Shown here one piece after another: positions 1 through 7,642 of a DNA stretch of 64,000 bases. Both the position numbers and the translations under genes were made by a program. A model generated the notes under the pieces. That model searched no databases, was not told the DNA's origin, and saw only the letters and a program-made list of their open reading frames with translations. Source of the stretch: Paraburkholderia megapolitana. GTDB lineage: Bacteria; Pseudomonadota; Gammaproteobacteria; Burkholderiales; Burkholderiaceae. Each line of letters opens with the position of its first letter. Positions within the stretch are counted from its first letter, which is position 1. The stretch is from assembly GCF_007556815.1 (NCBI RefSeq), contig NZ_CP041745.1:1775001-1839000 (forward strand). The letters are read 5' to 3'.

Positions 1-27
1 TTGCGGGCGCGAGGCCCGGCGCGCTCA

Positions 28-501
28 TCACTGCTGGCGATTCCACGTCTGCGAACGTCCGAGCAGCGAGATGCCGATGTAGCCGCGCACAACCAGTTTC
101 TGGCCGTTTTCTTCGAGATGCATCTTGCACTTGTAGATCTTGCCGTTCTCCGGATCGAGAATCTGGCCGTGATCCCAGCCGTCGCCGTCCTTCGTCATGC
201 CGTTGATGATCGTCATGCCGAGGATCAACTGATCCTTGCGGGCGTCGGTACATTCGGTACAGCGGCGCGTGGGATCGTCGCTCGGGCCAAGCCCCTTGAT
301 GACCTTGCCGCTCAGCGTGCCGCTACCGTCGTCGGTGATCTGCACGAGCGCCTTAGCCTGGCCGGTGTTGTCGTCGATGGTCTGCCAGGTGCCGACCGGT
401 GTAGCGCTTTGCGCCATGGCGGCTGCCGCGCCGAGGAGCAGGGCACCTGCCACGGCGGCATGCCGGGCAATCGTACGGGCACGTTGGGTGAAATGCGTCA
501 T
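28..501 (-). CDS. DUF2147 family secreted protein
   Basis: A 157-residue protein. The ATG at 501 is chosen because AAGGAGGAAG lies just upstream and a signal peptide follows directly (hydrophobic residues about 14-28, cleavage after AMA). The mature part has the DUF2147 pattern: VGTWQTIDD near the start, a Cys pair in RRCTECTDAR, and a C-terminal VRGYIGISLLGRSQTW. Family members are periplasmic proteins of about 120-160 residues; their biochemical function is not established. It is encoded downstream of the TpsB gene on the same strand, with a strong hairpin between them, so it is probably transcribed separately. Confidence 0.85.
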   Translation of the reverse strand: MTHFTQRARTIARHAAVAGALLLGAAAAMAQSATPVGTWQTIDDNTGQAKALVQITDDGSGTLSGKVIKGLGPSDDPTRRCTECTDARKDQLILGMTIINGMTKDGDGWDHGQILDPENGKIYKCKMHLEENGQKLVVRGYIGISLLGRSQTWNRQQ

Positions 502-602
502 GTTGTCTTCCTCCTTGTAGAAAATCGTCGCGATCGTGGTCGCGCGGCGTCGTGTGAATGTCAGGCGACGCCCTGCCTCAAGCTGTCCGGGGAGCATACG
601 TG

Positions 603-657
603 AAACCGCGCCCGCAGTTTGATAGTGAATCCTCTAGTCAAACTGGGGGCGCGGTTT
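603..657 (-). terminator. Hairpin after the TpsB gene
   Basis: Bases 603-622 and 638-657 form a 20-bp inverted repeat with one mismatch around a 15-base loop. On the minus strand it lies 23 bases after the TpsB stop codon and ends in TTTCAC. It has only a short T run, so it is a probable rather than classic intrinsic terminator. Confidence 0.6.
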
Positions 658-679
658 GCGGGGCGGGGCGCTTACGAGG

Positions 680-2362
680 TCAATTTAGCTGGTAGGAGAA
701 CGTCGCATTGACGCGCGGGCTGCGCGACGAGCTTTCGACAGGCGCGTCGGCGATCGGCTTGGCCACCGACAGATCGAGGCTGTAGTACTTCGTGTCGGTG
801 ACCCGGAAGCCGAGCGCCACCGACGACAACCGCGACGGCGACGGTGTGCCCGTATGCAGATAGATGCGCGCCATATCGAACGATACGTACGGCGTGAAGG
901 TTTGCAGATAGGTGAACCCGACCGCAATCGGACGATTGACTTCGAATGCCGCACCCCAGCCCGAATCGCCCGATGCTTCGCCCGGTTCATAACCGAGCGC
1001 AAAACGTTGCGCACCGAACGCGATCTGCTCGGAGGTCGGCAGCGAGTCCGGGCTGTACTGACCGATCGCCGAGAACGAGGTACCGATCTTGAACGGCCAT
1101 GTGTTGGTTTGTGAGAAGTTCGCGCCGGTGCGCGTGAAAGTCAGCGACACGGGGTTTGTGCCGGAGATGAGCGACGAATTGCGATCGAACGACTTTGACG
1201 CACCGAGGACATCGAAGGCTTTCGCGACATTGATGCTCGCCTTGCGCACCTGCGTCGGCTGTATGTCCGTGTAATCGGCCTGCAACTGCAGCACGCGAAC
1301 CTGCGAGCGCAGCCCGAAGCTCAACCCGTTGACCGTGCTGTAGTAGCTGTCCTGATCATGCGATGCATACGCTGTCACGGTGCCCAGCACGCTGCGCGTA
1401 TTGCTCAGCAGCAACGGATACGCGAGCGACCCGGCCAGTTTTTCGTTGACCACCGTGCGCGTGATGGTATTGGGCAGGCCAGGATTGTCGACCGGGTTGC
1501 CGCGGTAACGCGTTGCATCGATCTTGCCGATCAGACCGTCGCTGCCGATCGGCACCGATGCATGCGCAGCGAAATAGGTTTCATTGTCGCGCCCCGGCGG
1601 AAATAGTGCGGAAATGCTGAGCTGTTCGCCGAGCGAAGTCAGGCCGTTCTCGGTCGCTGTCAGCAGCCCCTGGAAGCCGGGGTGGTTGAAGTCGAGACCG
1701 GTGCTGACGTCGAACTTCTTGCGATCGACGGCGAGGTTCAGGGTCCCCGCGCCATCGGTATTGGTGGGCGGTTCCACGGTGGCCGCGACTTTCACGCCGG
1801 GTAGCAGACCGAAGATCTGCGTGTAGCGCTGGAACGTGGAGAGCCGCAGCGGATGGTCCGCCTGGATGTGCGCCGCGATCGAGCGGATGCGTCCTTCGAG
1901 CGAACCCGGCTTACCGGTGATGTTCACATTGGCGACATAGCCTTCGACGATCGTCACGCGAACAACGTTGTTTTCGAAAGTCTGCGCAGGGACGAATGCA
2001 AACGACAGCGCGTAGCCGCGTTCCTGATAGAGCTTCGTCACGCCGTTCGCGACTTCGATCAGCTCGCCGATCGTGATCGTCTTGCCGACGAGCGGCGTAA
2101 AGCGACTGGCGACATCGTCGAACGGAATCGATTTCACGCCTTCGACCTGAATCTTCGAAGGTGTGAGTTGACGTGCAAGCAGCTCCTGCAGCTGCGGTGC
2201 CTGCGGCTGCACCTGCACAGTGACGCTCGGCCCTTTTTGCGGCACGTTGATCTGCGGCAAAGAGTCGAGCGGATTACCGCCTGCAGCTCGGCTTTGTGCC
2301 TGCGCGGCTCCTGCTGCTACCACTGCGAGTAGCAGTGACCATTTTTTATACCCGAGTTTCAT
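680..2362 (-). CDS. TpsB/FhaC/ShlB-family outer-membrane transporter
   Basis: A 560-residue predicted outer-membrane protein of the two-partner secretion (Omp85) superfamily. Residues 1-22 are a signal peptide (cut after AQA). A POTRA domain spans about 72-145 (IQVEGVKSIP to VVRVTIVEGYV), followed by a 16-strand-type barrel ending in Tyr-Gln-Leu-Asn, near the C-terminal aromatic expected for barrels. The RBS is GAGGG. The loop-6 region that in FhaC reads VRG(Y/F) here reads ALGY, so the usually invariant Arg is Leu (see findings). No haemagglutinin-type TpsA gene is in the window; the upstream co-oriented gene encodes a repeat lipoprotein, the only candidate partner here. Family call is firm, substrate unknown. 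Confidence 0.88.
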   Translation of the reverse strand: MKLGYKKWSLLLAVVAAGAAQAQSRAAGGNPLDSLPQINVPQKGPSVTVQVQPQAPQLQELLARQLTPSKIQVEGVKSIPFDDVASRFTPLVGKTITIGELIEVANGVTKLYQERGYALSFAFVPAQTFENNVVRVTIVEGYVANVNITGKPGSLEGRIRSIAAHIQADHPLRLSTFQRYTQIFGLLPGVKVAATVEPPTNTDGAGTLNLAVDRKKFDVSTGLDFNHPGFQGLLTATENGLTSLGEQLSISALFPPGRDNETYFAAHASVPIGSDGLIGKIDATRYRGNPVDNPGLPNTITRTVVNEKLAGSLAYPLLLSNTRSVLGTVTAYASHDQDSYYSTVNGLSFGLRSQVRVLQLQADYTDIQPTQVRKASINVAKAFDVLGASKSFDRNSSLISGTNPVSLTFTRTGANFSQTNTWPFKIGTSFSAIGQYSPDSLPTSEQIAFGAQRFALGYEPGEASGDSGWGAAFEVNRPIAVGFTYLQTFTPYVSFDMARIYLHTGTPSPSRLSSVALGFRVTDTKYYSLDLSVAKPIADAPVESSSRSPRVNATFSYQLN

Positions 2363-2871
2363 CGGATTGCCCTCGTTGGCCGTTCTTGTGATGCGAGTAT
2401 GCCGTCTAAGCGGCTGGATCGCGAACGTTTATCTATCTCTCAGTGTGTACTGCATGGCGAGGTTGTAGCGTTGCGCACTCCGATGAACTTGAAGCACGCG
2501 ACCTCGCGGATTATTTGTGTTGCACGGCCTCCGGACTGCCAACTGCGTTTCCAACCGGGATGTTCCGCCGCTGATGTTACCCAGACACATGGGCGGCTGC
2601 CTAGTCGGGGATGCATGAGTCGCGGCGTTATCACCACAGTACGCGGCGGCCGCAACGACGCGAGCGTCGTGCGGGCCATGTGAGAGATCAAGAGCCGTTG
2701 ATCACGCAAGGTGCGCCTCGCTGTTTGTTGTGGTGCGATGGTTGAAGGTCTCCGCGCGCCGTCGCGCTATGCATCTTGAGCTACGGTCTCGGCGCCGACC
2801 AGCCGGGGGTGACGCGCTGTCTCCCGGCTGTGTCGTGCGCTGTGTGCTGCGCTTGTGCTTGTTAAGCCGCG
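2363..2871. other. 509-bp intergenic region between repeat lipoprotein and TpsB genes
   Basis: No convincing coding sequence: short open frames here lack an RBS or recognisable product. It should hold the 3' UTR of the lipoprotein gene and probably a separate promoter for the TpsB gene on the minus strand, but I could not identify a convincing -35/-10 pair. Both flanking genes have a similar leader (CGAGGGCAA) directly before their start codons. Confidence 0.5.
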
Positions 2872-4641
2872 TTACTTCTTGCCGCCGCTAAGACCGCCGA
2901 GCAAGCCGCCAAGCAGAGACGTCACCGGCGCGAGCAGATTGTTCACGCCGCCACCGCTGCTGCTGCCGCTCGTCGCCGACAGCGCCGCGCCTGTCGATGC
3001 TGTAGTCGTGGCCGGTGCCGCTGCTGCAGCGGCCGGTGCTGCTACGCCGCCGAGCGCGCCTGTGACTGCCGTGAGCAGACCGGTCACGGGAGCCAGCGGG
3101 CCGGTGCTGCCGCCCGTCGCACTCGACAACGCACCGGTGACCGACGAGAGCAGGCCTGTGACCGGGGCGAGCGGACCACCCGAGCTGCCGGCCGTGCCGC
3201 CACCTGCTACGCCACCCAATGCGCCGGTTACGCTCGAGAGCAGACCGGTGACGGGCGCGAGCGGGCCGCTGCTGCCGCCGGCTGCGCCGCTCAGCGTACC
3301 GGTGACTGCGGAGAGCAGGCCCGTGACCGGAGCGAGCGGACCGCCGCTGCTGCCGGCGCTACCGGTCAGACCACCGAGCAGACCCGTGATCGGCGAGAGG
3401 GGACCACCGCTGCTGCTACCTGAGCCACCGGTCAAGCCGCCGAGCAGACCCGTGATCGGCGACAGCGGATTGCTGCCGGTGCCGGAGCCGCCGGTCAATC
3501 CACCAAGCAGACCCGTGATCGGCGAGAGGCCGCCACCGCTGCTGGAGCCGCCCGTCAAGCCACCGAGCAGACCTGTGATCGACGAGAGCGGGTTCGTACC
3601 CGTGCCGCCGACGAGAAGGCCACCTGCCGATGCGACGATCTTGCCGGTGTCGGTGACGACGTTGCCGAGGCCAGTCGTGACCGGATTGCCGCCTGCGCCA
3701 GCGAGCAGCTTGCCGGCCGTGCCGAGACCGTTGCCGACCGTACCGAGCAGACCGTTGAGCGGTGCGCCGAGGCCCGTCACGGTGCCGACAGTCTGCGTAG
3801 TGGAAGCGACCATCGATGTGATCGGCGTGATCGCCGAGCTGACCGTTTGCGTGATCTGCTCTACAGGGCCGGTGGAGAGCACGTTGGTGAGCGTGCCGCC
3901 GCCATTCGTCACGGCGACACCGAGGGTGTTGACGAGGCTGCCAAGCGGCGTGGTGAGTGCGCTGAGCGGGGCGAGCGGGCCAGTGCCCAGACTCGACACG
4001 AGGGCGCCCGTGCTGCTGACTGCGCCACCGAGATTACCGACGACGCCGCCCAGGCTCGACACCGTCGTGCCGACAGCGTTGCCGCCGGTGCCGAGTTGTC
4101 CGAGACCTTGTGTGACGCCGTTGCCAAGCGTCGATACGGCTGCACCAACATTCTGAACGACACCGCCTAAAGCTTTCGTGGTTTGCGCGCTGACGATCGG
4201 CAGGTTTTGCGAAGCGATCACACTGCCGAGACCCGATACCGTCGAACCGACATCGCCGACAACACCGCCCGTTTTCGCGACGACAGTGCCGATAGCATTT
4301 GCCTGTACCGCCGGAGAGCCGCCGGTGTTTCCAGTGCCTGTGCCCGTGCCGGTTCCTGTACCCGTACCCGTACCGGTGCCCGTTCCCGAGCTGCCACCGA
4401 TAGTCGTGCCGCCGCCGCTACCCGAGCCACTACCGTTGCTCGAGCCCGAACCGCTGCCGGTCGTGTCGCCTGAACCGCCCGCTGTCGTGACGGTGCCGCT
4501 ACCGGAAGCGCTGCCGCTGTCGCCGCCGGTACCCTGGCTGAGCGTTCCCGAGCCGCCGCAGGCGCTGAGTGAAAGCATGGCTGCTACGGTGGCCGCGATG
4601 ATTGTGATCCGTAACCCGCCATTGGTCGTTTGAATGTTCAT
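2872..4641 (-). CDS. Gly/Ser/Thr-rich repeat lipoprotein (collagen-like/low complexity)
   Basis: A 589-residue predicted lipoprotein. Hydrophobic residues about 12-25 precede the lipobox LSAC, with acylated Cys about 28. Residues about 30-110 are a Gly/Ser/Thr linker containing a Gly-Thr dipeptide run. The middle region is rich in GxVVxxxGGxVSxLG motifs. The last third holds about nine copies of a unit of the type GPL(A/S)P(V/I)TGLL followed by a Gly/Ser spacer. No catalytic domain is visible. Annotation pipelines often label such proteins collagen-like, but strict Gly-X-Y triplets are not maintained. The gene lies directly upstream of the TpsB gene, and the Flp pilin gene is divergent. It may be a surface matrix or adhesive lipoprotein; function is inferred only. 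Confidence 0.75.
   Translation of the reverse strand: MNIQTTNGGLRITIIAATVAAMLSLSACGGSGTLSQGTGGDSGSASGSGTVTTAGGSGDTTGSGSGSSNGSGSGSGGGTTIGGSSGTGTGTGTGTGTGTGTGTGNTGGSPAVQANAIGTVVAKTGGVVGDVGSTVSGLGSVIASQNLPIVSAQTTKALGGVVQNVGAAVSTLGNGVTQGLGQLGTGGNAVGTTVSSLGGVVGNLGGAVSSTGALVSSLGTGPLAPLSALTTPLGSLVNTLGVAVTNGGGTLTNVLSTGPVEQITQTVSSAITPITSMVASTTQTVGTVTGLGAPLNGLLGTVGNGLGTAGKLLAGAGGNPVTTGLGNVVTDTGKIVASAGGLLVGGTGTNPLSSITGLLGGLTGGSSSGGGLSPITGLLGGLTGGSGTGSNPLSPITGLLGGLTGGSGSSSGGPLSPITGLLGGLTGSAGSSGGPLAPVTGLLSAVTGTLSGAAGGSSGPLAPVTGLLSSVTGALGGVAGGGTAGSSGGPLAPVTGLLSSVTGALSSATGGSTGPLAPVTGLLTAVTGALGGVAAPAAAAAAPATTTASTGAALSATSGSSSGGGVNNLLAPVTSLLGGLLGGLSGGKK
2890..3600 (-). repeat. About nine degenerate in-gene repeats, PxTGLL unit
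   Basis: The 3' third of the lipoprotein gene encodes successive copies of (N/G)PLSPITGLLGGLTGG drifting to GPLAPVTGLLSSVTGA, separated by variable Gly/Ser spacers. The first four copies are of the PITGLLGG type and the next four of the PVTGLL type, which suggests two rounds of tandem duplication. A final divergent copy (LLAPVTSLLGG) lies at the C-terminus. Confidence 0.75.
4331..4390 (-). repeat. Hexamer-like microsatellite encoding Gly-Thr repeats
   Basis: About ten near-identical 6-base units (GG-N AC-N on the coding strand) encode a Gly-Thr run in the lipoprotein linker. Units are a multiple of three, so slippage would change linker length without breaking the frame. Confidence 0.7.
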
Positions 4642-5289
4642 GTTGCCCTCGCATTGCGTATGTAGTTGGGTGGTACCGCGGCTCTATCTCTGCAACAGCC
4701 GTGCCATTTCGCATGCGAATTGATGGGTCGTTTTTCTATGTAAGTCGTAGACGTAATTGCAGCGGGCGTTTGCGGGCAATCGATGGAGTGCCTGCTAAAG
4801 CAATTGAAATGTTAAATACTGTAAATACGAGGCGTGTGCGGAGCCGGCGTAACGTAACGGGCGATGGGTGGCGTTACGATGGGCTGCGTAACGAAGGTGA
4901 CGTGAAGAGCGCGCGACGCTTGAAACAACAGGTTCAAACGCGTAATTAGTGGAGCGAATCTAACGTATGGTTAGTCCTATGTGCGTTCGCACATGAGCAA
5001 ACGCTAATCTACTTATGCGGGATCGATCAACAACGGCGGGGCCTGGCGCGTCGGATAATTGCTTAAAAATGATTGATACGCTATAAAACCTGAGAGCGTT
5101 AAAGATTACGAGGGGGGTGCGATATCGAACAGACGGCCATATTTCTTTTGCATAACAGAAGCTGGCTGCAATAAACCTGGCGTGTTAGCCGAGGACTAGA
5201 TCGGTGGCAGAGAGAACCACCGAACTATCGCTAGCGTCGGGAGCAGTCCGCAAACCACAACGAATAGATGAAGTTCCGAGGGCAAGAAA
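4642..5289. other. 648-bp divergent regulatory region upstream of the Tad locus
   Basis: AT-richer than its surroundings and without a credible gene. It separates the lipoprotein gene (minus) from the flp pilin gene (plus) and must hold promoters for both. A sigma-70-like promoter is proposed at 5059-5087. No good -24/-12 element was found. Confidence 0.55.
5059..5087 (+). promoter_or_regulatory. Candidate sigma-70 promoter for the flp/tad locus
   Basis: TTGCTT at 5059-5064 and TATAAA at 5082-5087 are separated by 17 bases. The predicted start near 5094 would leave an unusually long leader of about 195 bases before the pilin ATG. The -35 match is only partial (3 of 6), so this is a moderate-confidence prediction. 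Confidence 0.4.
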
Positions 5290-5460
5290 ATGAAAAAGTT
5301 CACTAAGTTCCTGAGAGAAAACAAAGGGGTTACCGCACTCGAATACGGGCTGATCGCAGGCCTGATCGCAGTGGTCATCGGTACTACCGTGCAGACGCTT
5401 GGTACTGACCTGAACACGGTCTTCCAAAACGTCGTCAACAAGATCGCTCCTGCTGGCTGA
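5290..5460 (+). CDS. flp: Flp/Fap-type pilin subunit
   Basis: A 56-residue prepilin that is the major fibre subunit of Tad (type IVc) pili. It has a short basic leader ending in Gly, then the Flp cleavage region (ENKG/VTALEYGLIAG) with the conserved Glu-Tyr at +5/+6, then a hydrophobic helix (LIAVVIGTTVQTL) and a short tail. The ATG has GAGGG just upstream. It is the first gene of a complete tad locus and is followed by a strong hairpin. Length and motif match the family closely. Confidence 0.95.
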   Translation: MKKFTKFLRENKGVTALEYGLIAGLIAVVIGTTVQTLGTDLNTVFQNVVNKIAPAG

Positions 5461-5543
5461 CAGGTTTAGCAGCGGCCTCTACAGGGTCCGGCTAGGCTCG
5501 GCTTAATGCCTTCTGGGCGTCTGAGAGGCTCTGCTCGATAGGG

Positions 5544-5574
5544 CGCGTACGGCCGCGTTAGCGGCTCGTACGCG
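5544..5574 (+). terminator. Stem-loop between pilin and tad assembly genes
   Basis: Bases 5544-5556 pair with 5561-5574 as a 13-bp GC-rich stem with a single bulged T (5566) and a GTTA tetraloop, followed by ATTTCG. It lies after the pilin stop and 26 bases before the peptidase start codon. It could act as a partial terminator or as an mRNA stabiliser, giving more pilin than assembly proteins. Confidence 0.6.
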
Positions 5575-5599
5575 ATTTCGTTCGCCTGTCGAGGTCGAT

Positions 5600-6100
5600 A
5601 TGAGTGCGCTTTTCACTCTTCTTTTATTCGTTGCGTGGGCTGCGCTTGTCGCCTTTTGCGACTGCCGCAACCGACGTATTCCGAATTCCGTCATCGTGAT
5701 CGGTCTGATCGCGGCGTTTGCGTGCGCGCTTTTGCGGCACAGCCCCTTCGACGTTTCGATGAAGCAGGCAGCACTGGGCGCGGTCATCGGTCTAGTTGCG
5801 CTACTGCCTTTTTACGCTTTTGGTGTGATGGGTGCCGCTGACGTCAAGGTTTTCGCAGCGCTCGGTGCATGGTGTGGCGTGCACGCGCTGCTGGATTTGT
5901 GGGTGATCGCGACGATCATTGCAGGAGCGCATGCGCTCTGGCTATTGATTGCGACACGTACACGAGTTGCGGCCCTGGTTCGTCGCAGGGCGCCAACGTT
6001 CGAACTAGCCGGCAGGCGTTCAACTCCTTTTGCGGCCTGCCTTACGGTGCCGGCTATCGTCTGGCTTGCGACGCAAGCAGTTGCCGGAGGTTTGCGATGA
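5600..6100 (+). CDS. cpaA: Tad prepilin peptidase (A24 family, CpaA/TadV)
   Basis: A 166-residue integral membrane aspartyl peptidase predicted to cleave the Flp prepilin and the TadE/TadG pseudopilins. The first aspartate lies in the loop after TM1 (DCRNRRIPN), the second in MGAADVK. The canonical motif is GxGD; here the residue just before the catalytic Asp is Ala. About four to five membrane segments, and the length suits the short TadV type without the methyltransferase domain. The stop overlaps the ATG of the next gene (ATGA), indicating translational coupling. Confidence 0.9.
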   Translation: MSALFTLLLFVAWAALVAFCDCRNRRIPNSVIVIGLIAAFACALLRHSPFDVSMKQAALGAVIGLVALLPFYAFGVMGAADVKVFAALGAWCGVHALLDLWVIATIIAGAHALWLLIATRTRVAALVRRRAPTFELAGRRSTPFAACLTVPAIVWLATQAVAGGLR

Positions 6101-6594
6101 GCGTGCCTGCAAAAAGACAAGCAGTGCGCAGCGCGTTGCGGCGAAATTCGGCGTCACGGTGCGCGCAGCATGGCGCTACAGCCGTTGAATTTGCGATGGT
6201 CTTTCCGATGTTTTTTGCAATCTTCTACGCGATCGTCACGTTCAGCCTGATCTTCGTTGCACAGCAGAGCTTGACGCTCGCGACCGAAGAGGGCGCACGC
6301 GCAGCACTGAGTTATCAGCCGGCGAGCAGCGTTGCCGCAGCAATTACCCTGCGAGCGAAAGCCGCATGCAACACGGCGACCAACATGGTTGCGCCGATGA
6401 TCGGCAACGCGAAATGCACGACAGTGCCAGCCGCGTGTTCCTTCGACAGCACAATGCAATGTATTGCCGTCACGCTGAACTATAACTACGCGTCCAGCCC
6501 GCTTGTGCCTAATCTGCCGGTGCTGGGCGCAGTTTTACCAAATTCTCTGTCCAGTACCGCGACGGTACAACTCAACCCCATAAACATTCTGTGA
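6097..6594 (+). CDS. tadE: TadE-like minor pseudopilin
   Basis: A 165-residue protein. The ATG at 6097 overlaps the cpaA stop. A basic N-terminus is followed by the TadE signature GATAVEFAMVFPMFFAIFYAIV, where a Gly precedes a hydrophobic segment with Glu at +5, as in processed pseudopilins. The periplasmic part has Cys residues that may form disulphides. It likely helps initiate or regulate pilus assembly. Its position directly after the peptidase is typical of Burkholderia-type tad loci. Confidence 0.88.
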   Translation: MSVPAKRQAVRSALRRNSASRCAQHGATAVEFAMVFPMFFAIFYAIVTFSLIFVAQQSLTLATEEGARAALSYQPASSVAAAITLRAKAACNTATNMVAPMIGNAKCTTVPAACSFDSTMQCIAVTLNYNYASSPLVPNLPVLGAVLPNSLSSTATVQLNPINIL

Positions 6595-6685
6595 CTGACA
6601 TGCTTGTATTTCGTTACCCGATGTCGCGTTGTCCACGTTGGCAAACTAGCCGGCCAGGCAAGGCCATCTCATAGTGCGGAACATC

Positions 6686-7603
6686 ATGCCGAAACTGACC
6701 CGGATCCTCGCAGGTGGACTGATTGTGCTGGCACTTTTGCTCGGTGTGTTCGCGTGGGTGCTGTCGCGCAAGCCGGCACCGGCACCTGTTGCGGCCCTCG
6801 CGCAAGCCAGCTTCCCCGTGGTAGTAGCGAAGCACATGTTGCCCGCCGGGAAGCCGATTACCGTGGACGATCTGCGGGTTCAGTCGCTACCGATCAATCC
6901 CGGCGGTGCGTTTACCGATTCCTCGCTGCTTGTAGGGCGGATACCGGGCACGGATATTGGCGCGGAATCGCCGGTGCTCGAATCTCAGTTGTCGTCTGGA
7001 ATGGCGGAACAGATCACGCCCGGTGAACGTGCGCTGGCTGTACGCGTCGACGATGGCAACGCGGTTGGCAACCGACTGCGACCGGGGAATCTTGTCGATG
7101 TGTTCTTCACACTGAAGCGCGACGGTAACATCGGCAGCGGGGGTGAAATCGACCGGACCCAGGCCCGCTTGTTGATTTCGAAGGTCCGTGTACTCGCTTT
7201 CGGTAATGCGACCATCGGTAACGACAACTCGGGAGATCCAAATGGCATGGTGCGCACGGCGGTGCTGGCTGTTCCTGTCCCTGACGTGGACCGGTTGACG
7301 CTTGCCGAAGCTTCTGGCCGTCTGATATTTGCGCTGCGTAATCCACGCGACACCGATGTAGTCGATGCGGACGCGTTCGCGCCACTACCGGAGGTGGTTA
7401 AGACTGCCGCTCGCATACAGGGTGCGTCCGCGAGCGGTTCGACGCGCGCCGCTGCAGGTGTTGCGCTCGACGCGCTGTCCGGTGGTGCCGGTGAACGCCC
7501 GGTTGCCTCGCCACGAATGGCTGCCCCTACCGCGAGAGTGGCACGCAGCGGCGGAGGAATCGAAGTGATACGGGGCGGGCGTACGGAGACTGTCGCCCAA
7601 TAG
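6686..7603 (+). CDS. cpaB: Flp pilus assembly protein CpaB (RcpC)
   Basis: A 305-residue periplasmic, inner-membrane-anchored Tad component. An N-terminal membrane segment (about 10-26) is followed by an SAF domain (VVVAKHMLPAGKPITVDDL, about 45-105) and the RcpC domain with RVDDGNAVGNRLRPGNLVDVFFTL. The ATG at 6686 is preferred; a GTG at 6674 would add four residues and neither has a strong RBS. It probably acts with the secretin gene just downstream, 39 bases away. Confidence 0.9.
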   Translation: MPKLTRILAGGLIVLALLLGVFAWVLSRKPAPAPVAALAQASFPVVVAKHMLPAGKPITVDDLRVQSLPINPGGAFTDSSLLVGRIPGTDIGAESPVLESQLSSGMAEQITPGERALAVRVDDGNAVGNRLRPGNLVDVFFTLKRDGNIGSGGEIDRTQARLLISKVRVLAFGNATIGNDNSGDPNGMVRTAVLAVPVPDVDRLTLAEASGRLIFALRNPRDTDVVDADAFAPLPEVVKTAARIQGASASGSTRAAAGVALDALSGGAGERPVASPRMAAPTARVARSGGGIEVIRGGRTETVAQ

Positions 7604-7642
7604 CAGCTTCAGGGAGTGGCGTTCAAGCGCCATCATAAGAAC

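Noticed and set aside
2855..4156. 433-codon Pro/Val-rich plus-strand frame
   Set aside because: It is the complement of the Gly/Ser-rich lipoprotein repeats; composition follows from the antisense of GG(T/C) codons.
5040..5062. Possible sigma-54 promoter (TGGCGCG...TTGC) before flp
   Set aside because: The GG to GC spacing is 16 rather than 12 bases, so it does not fit a -24/-12 site.
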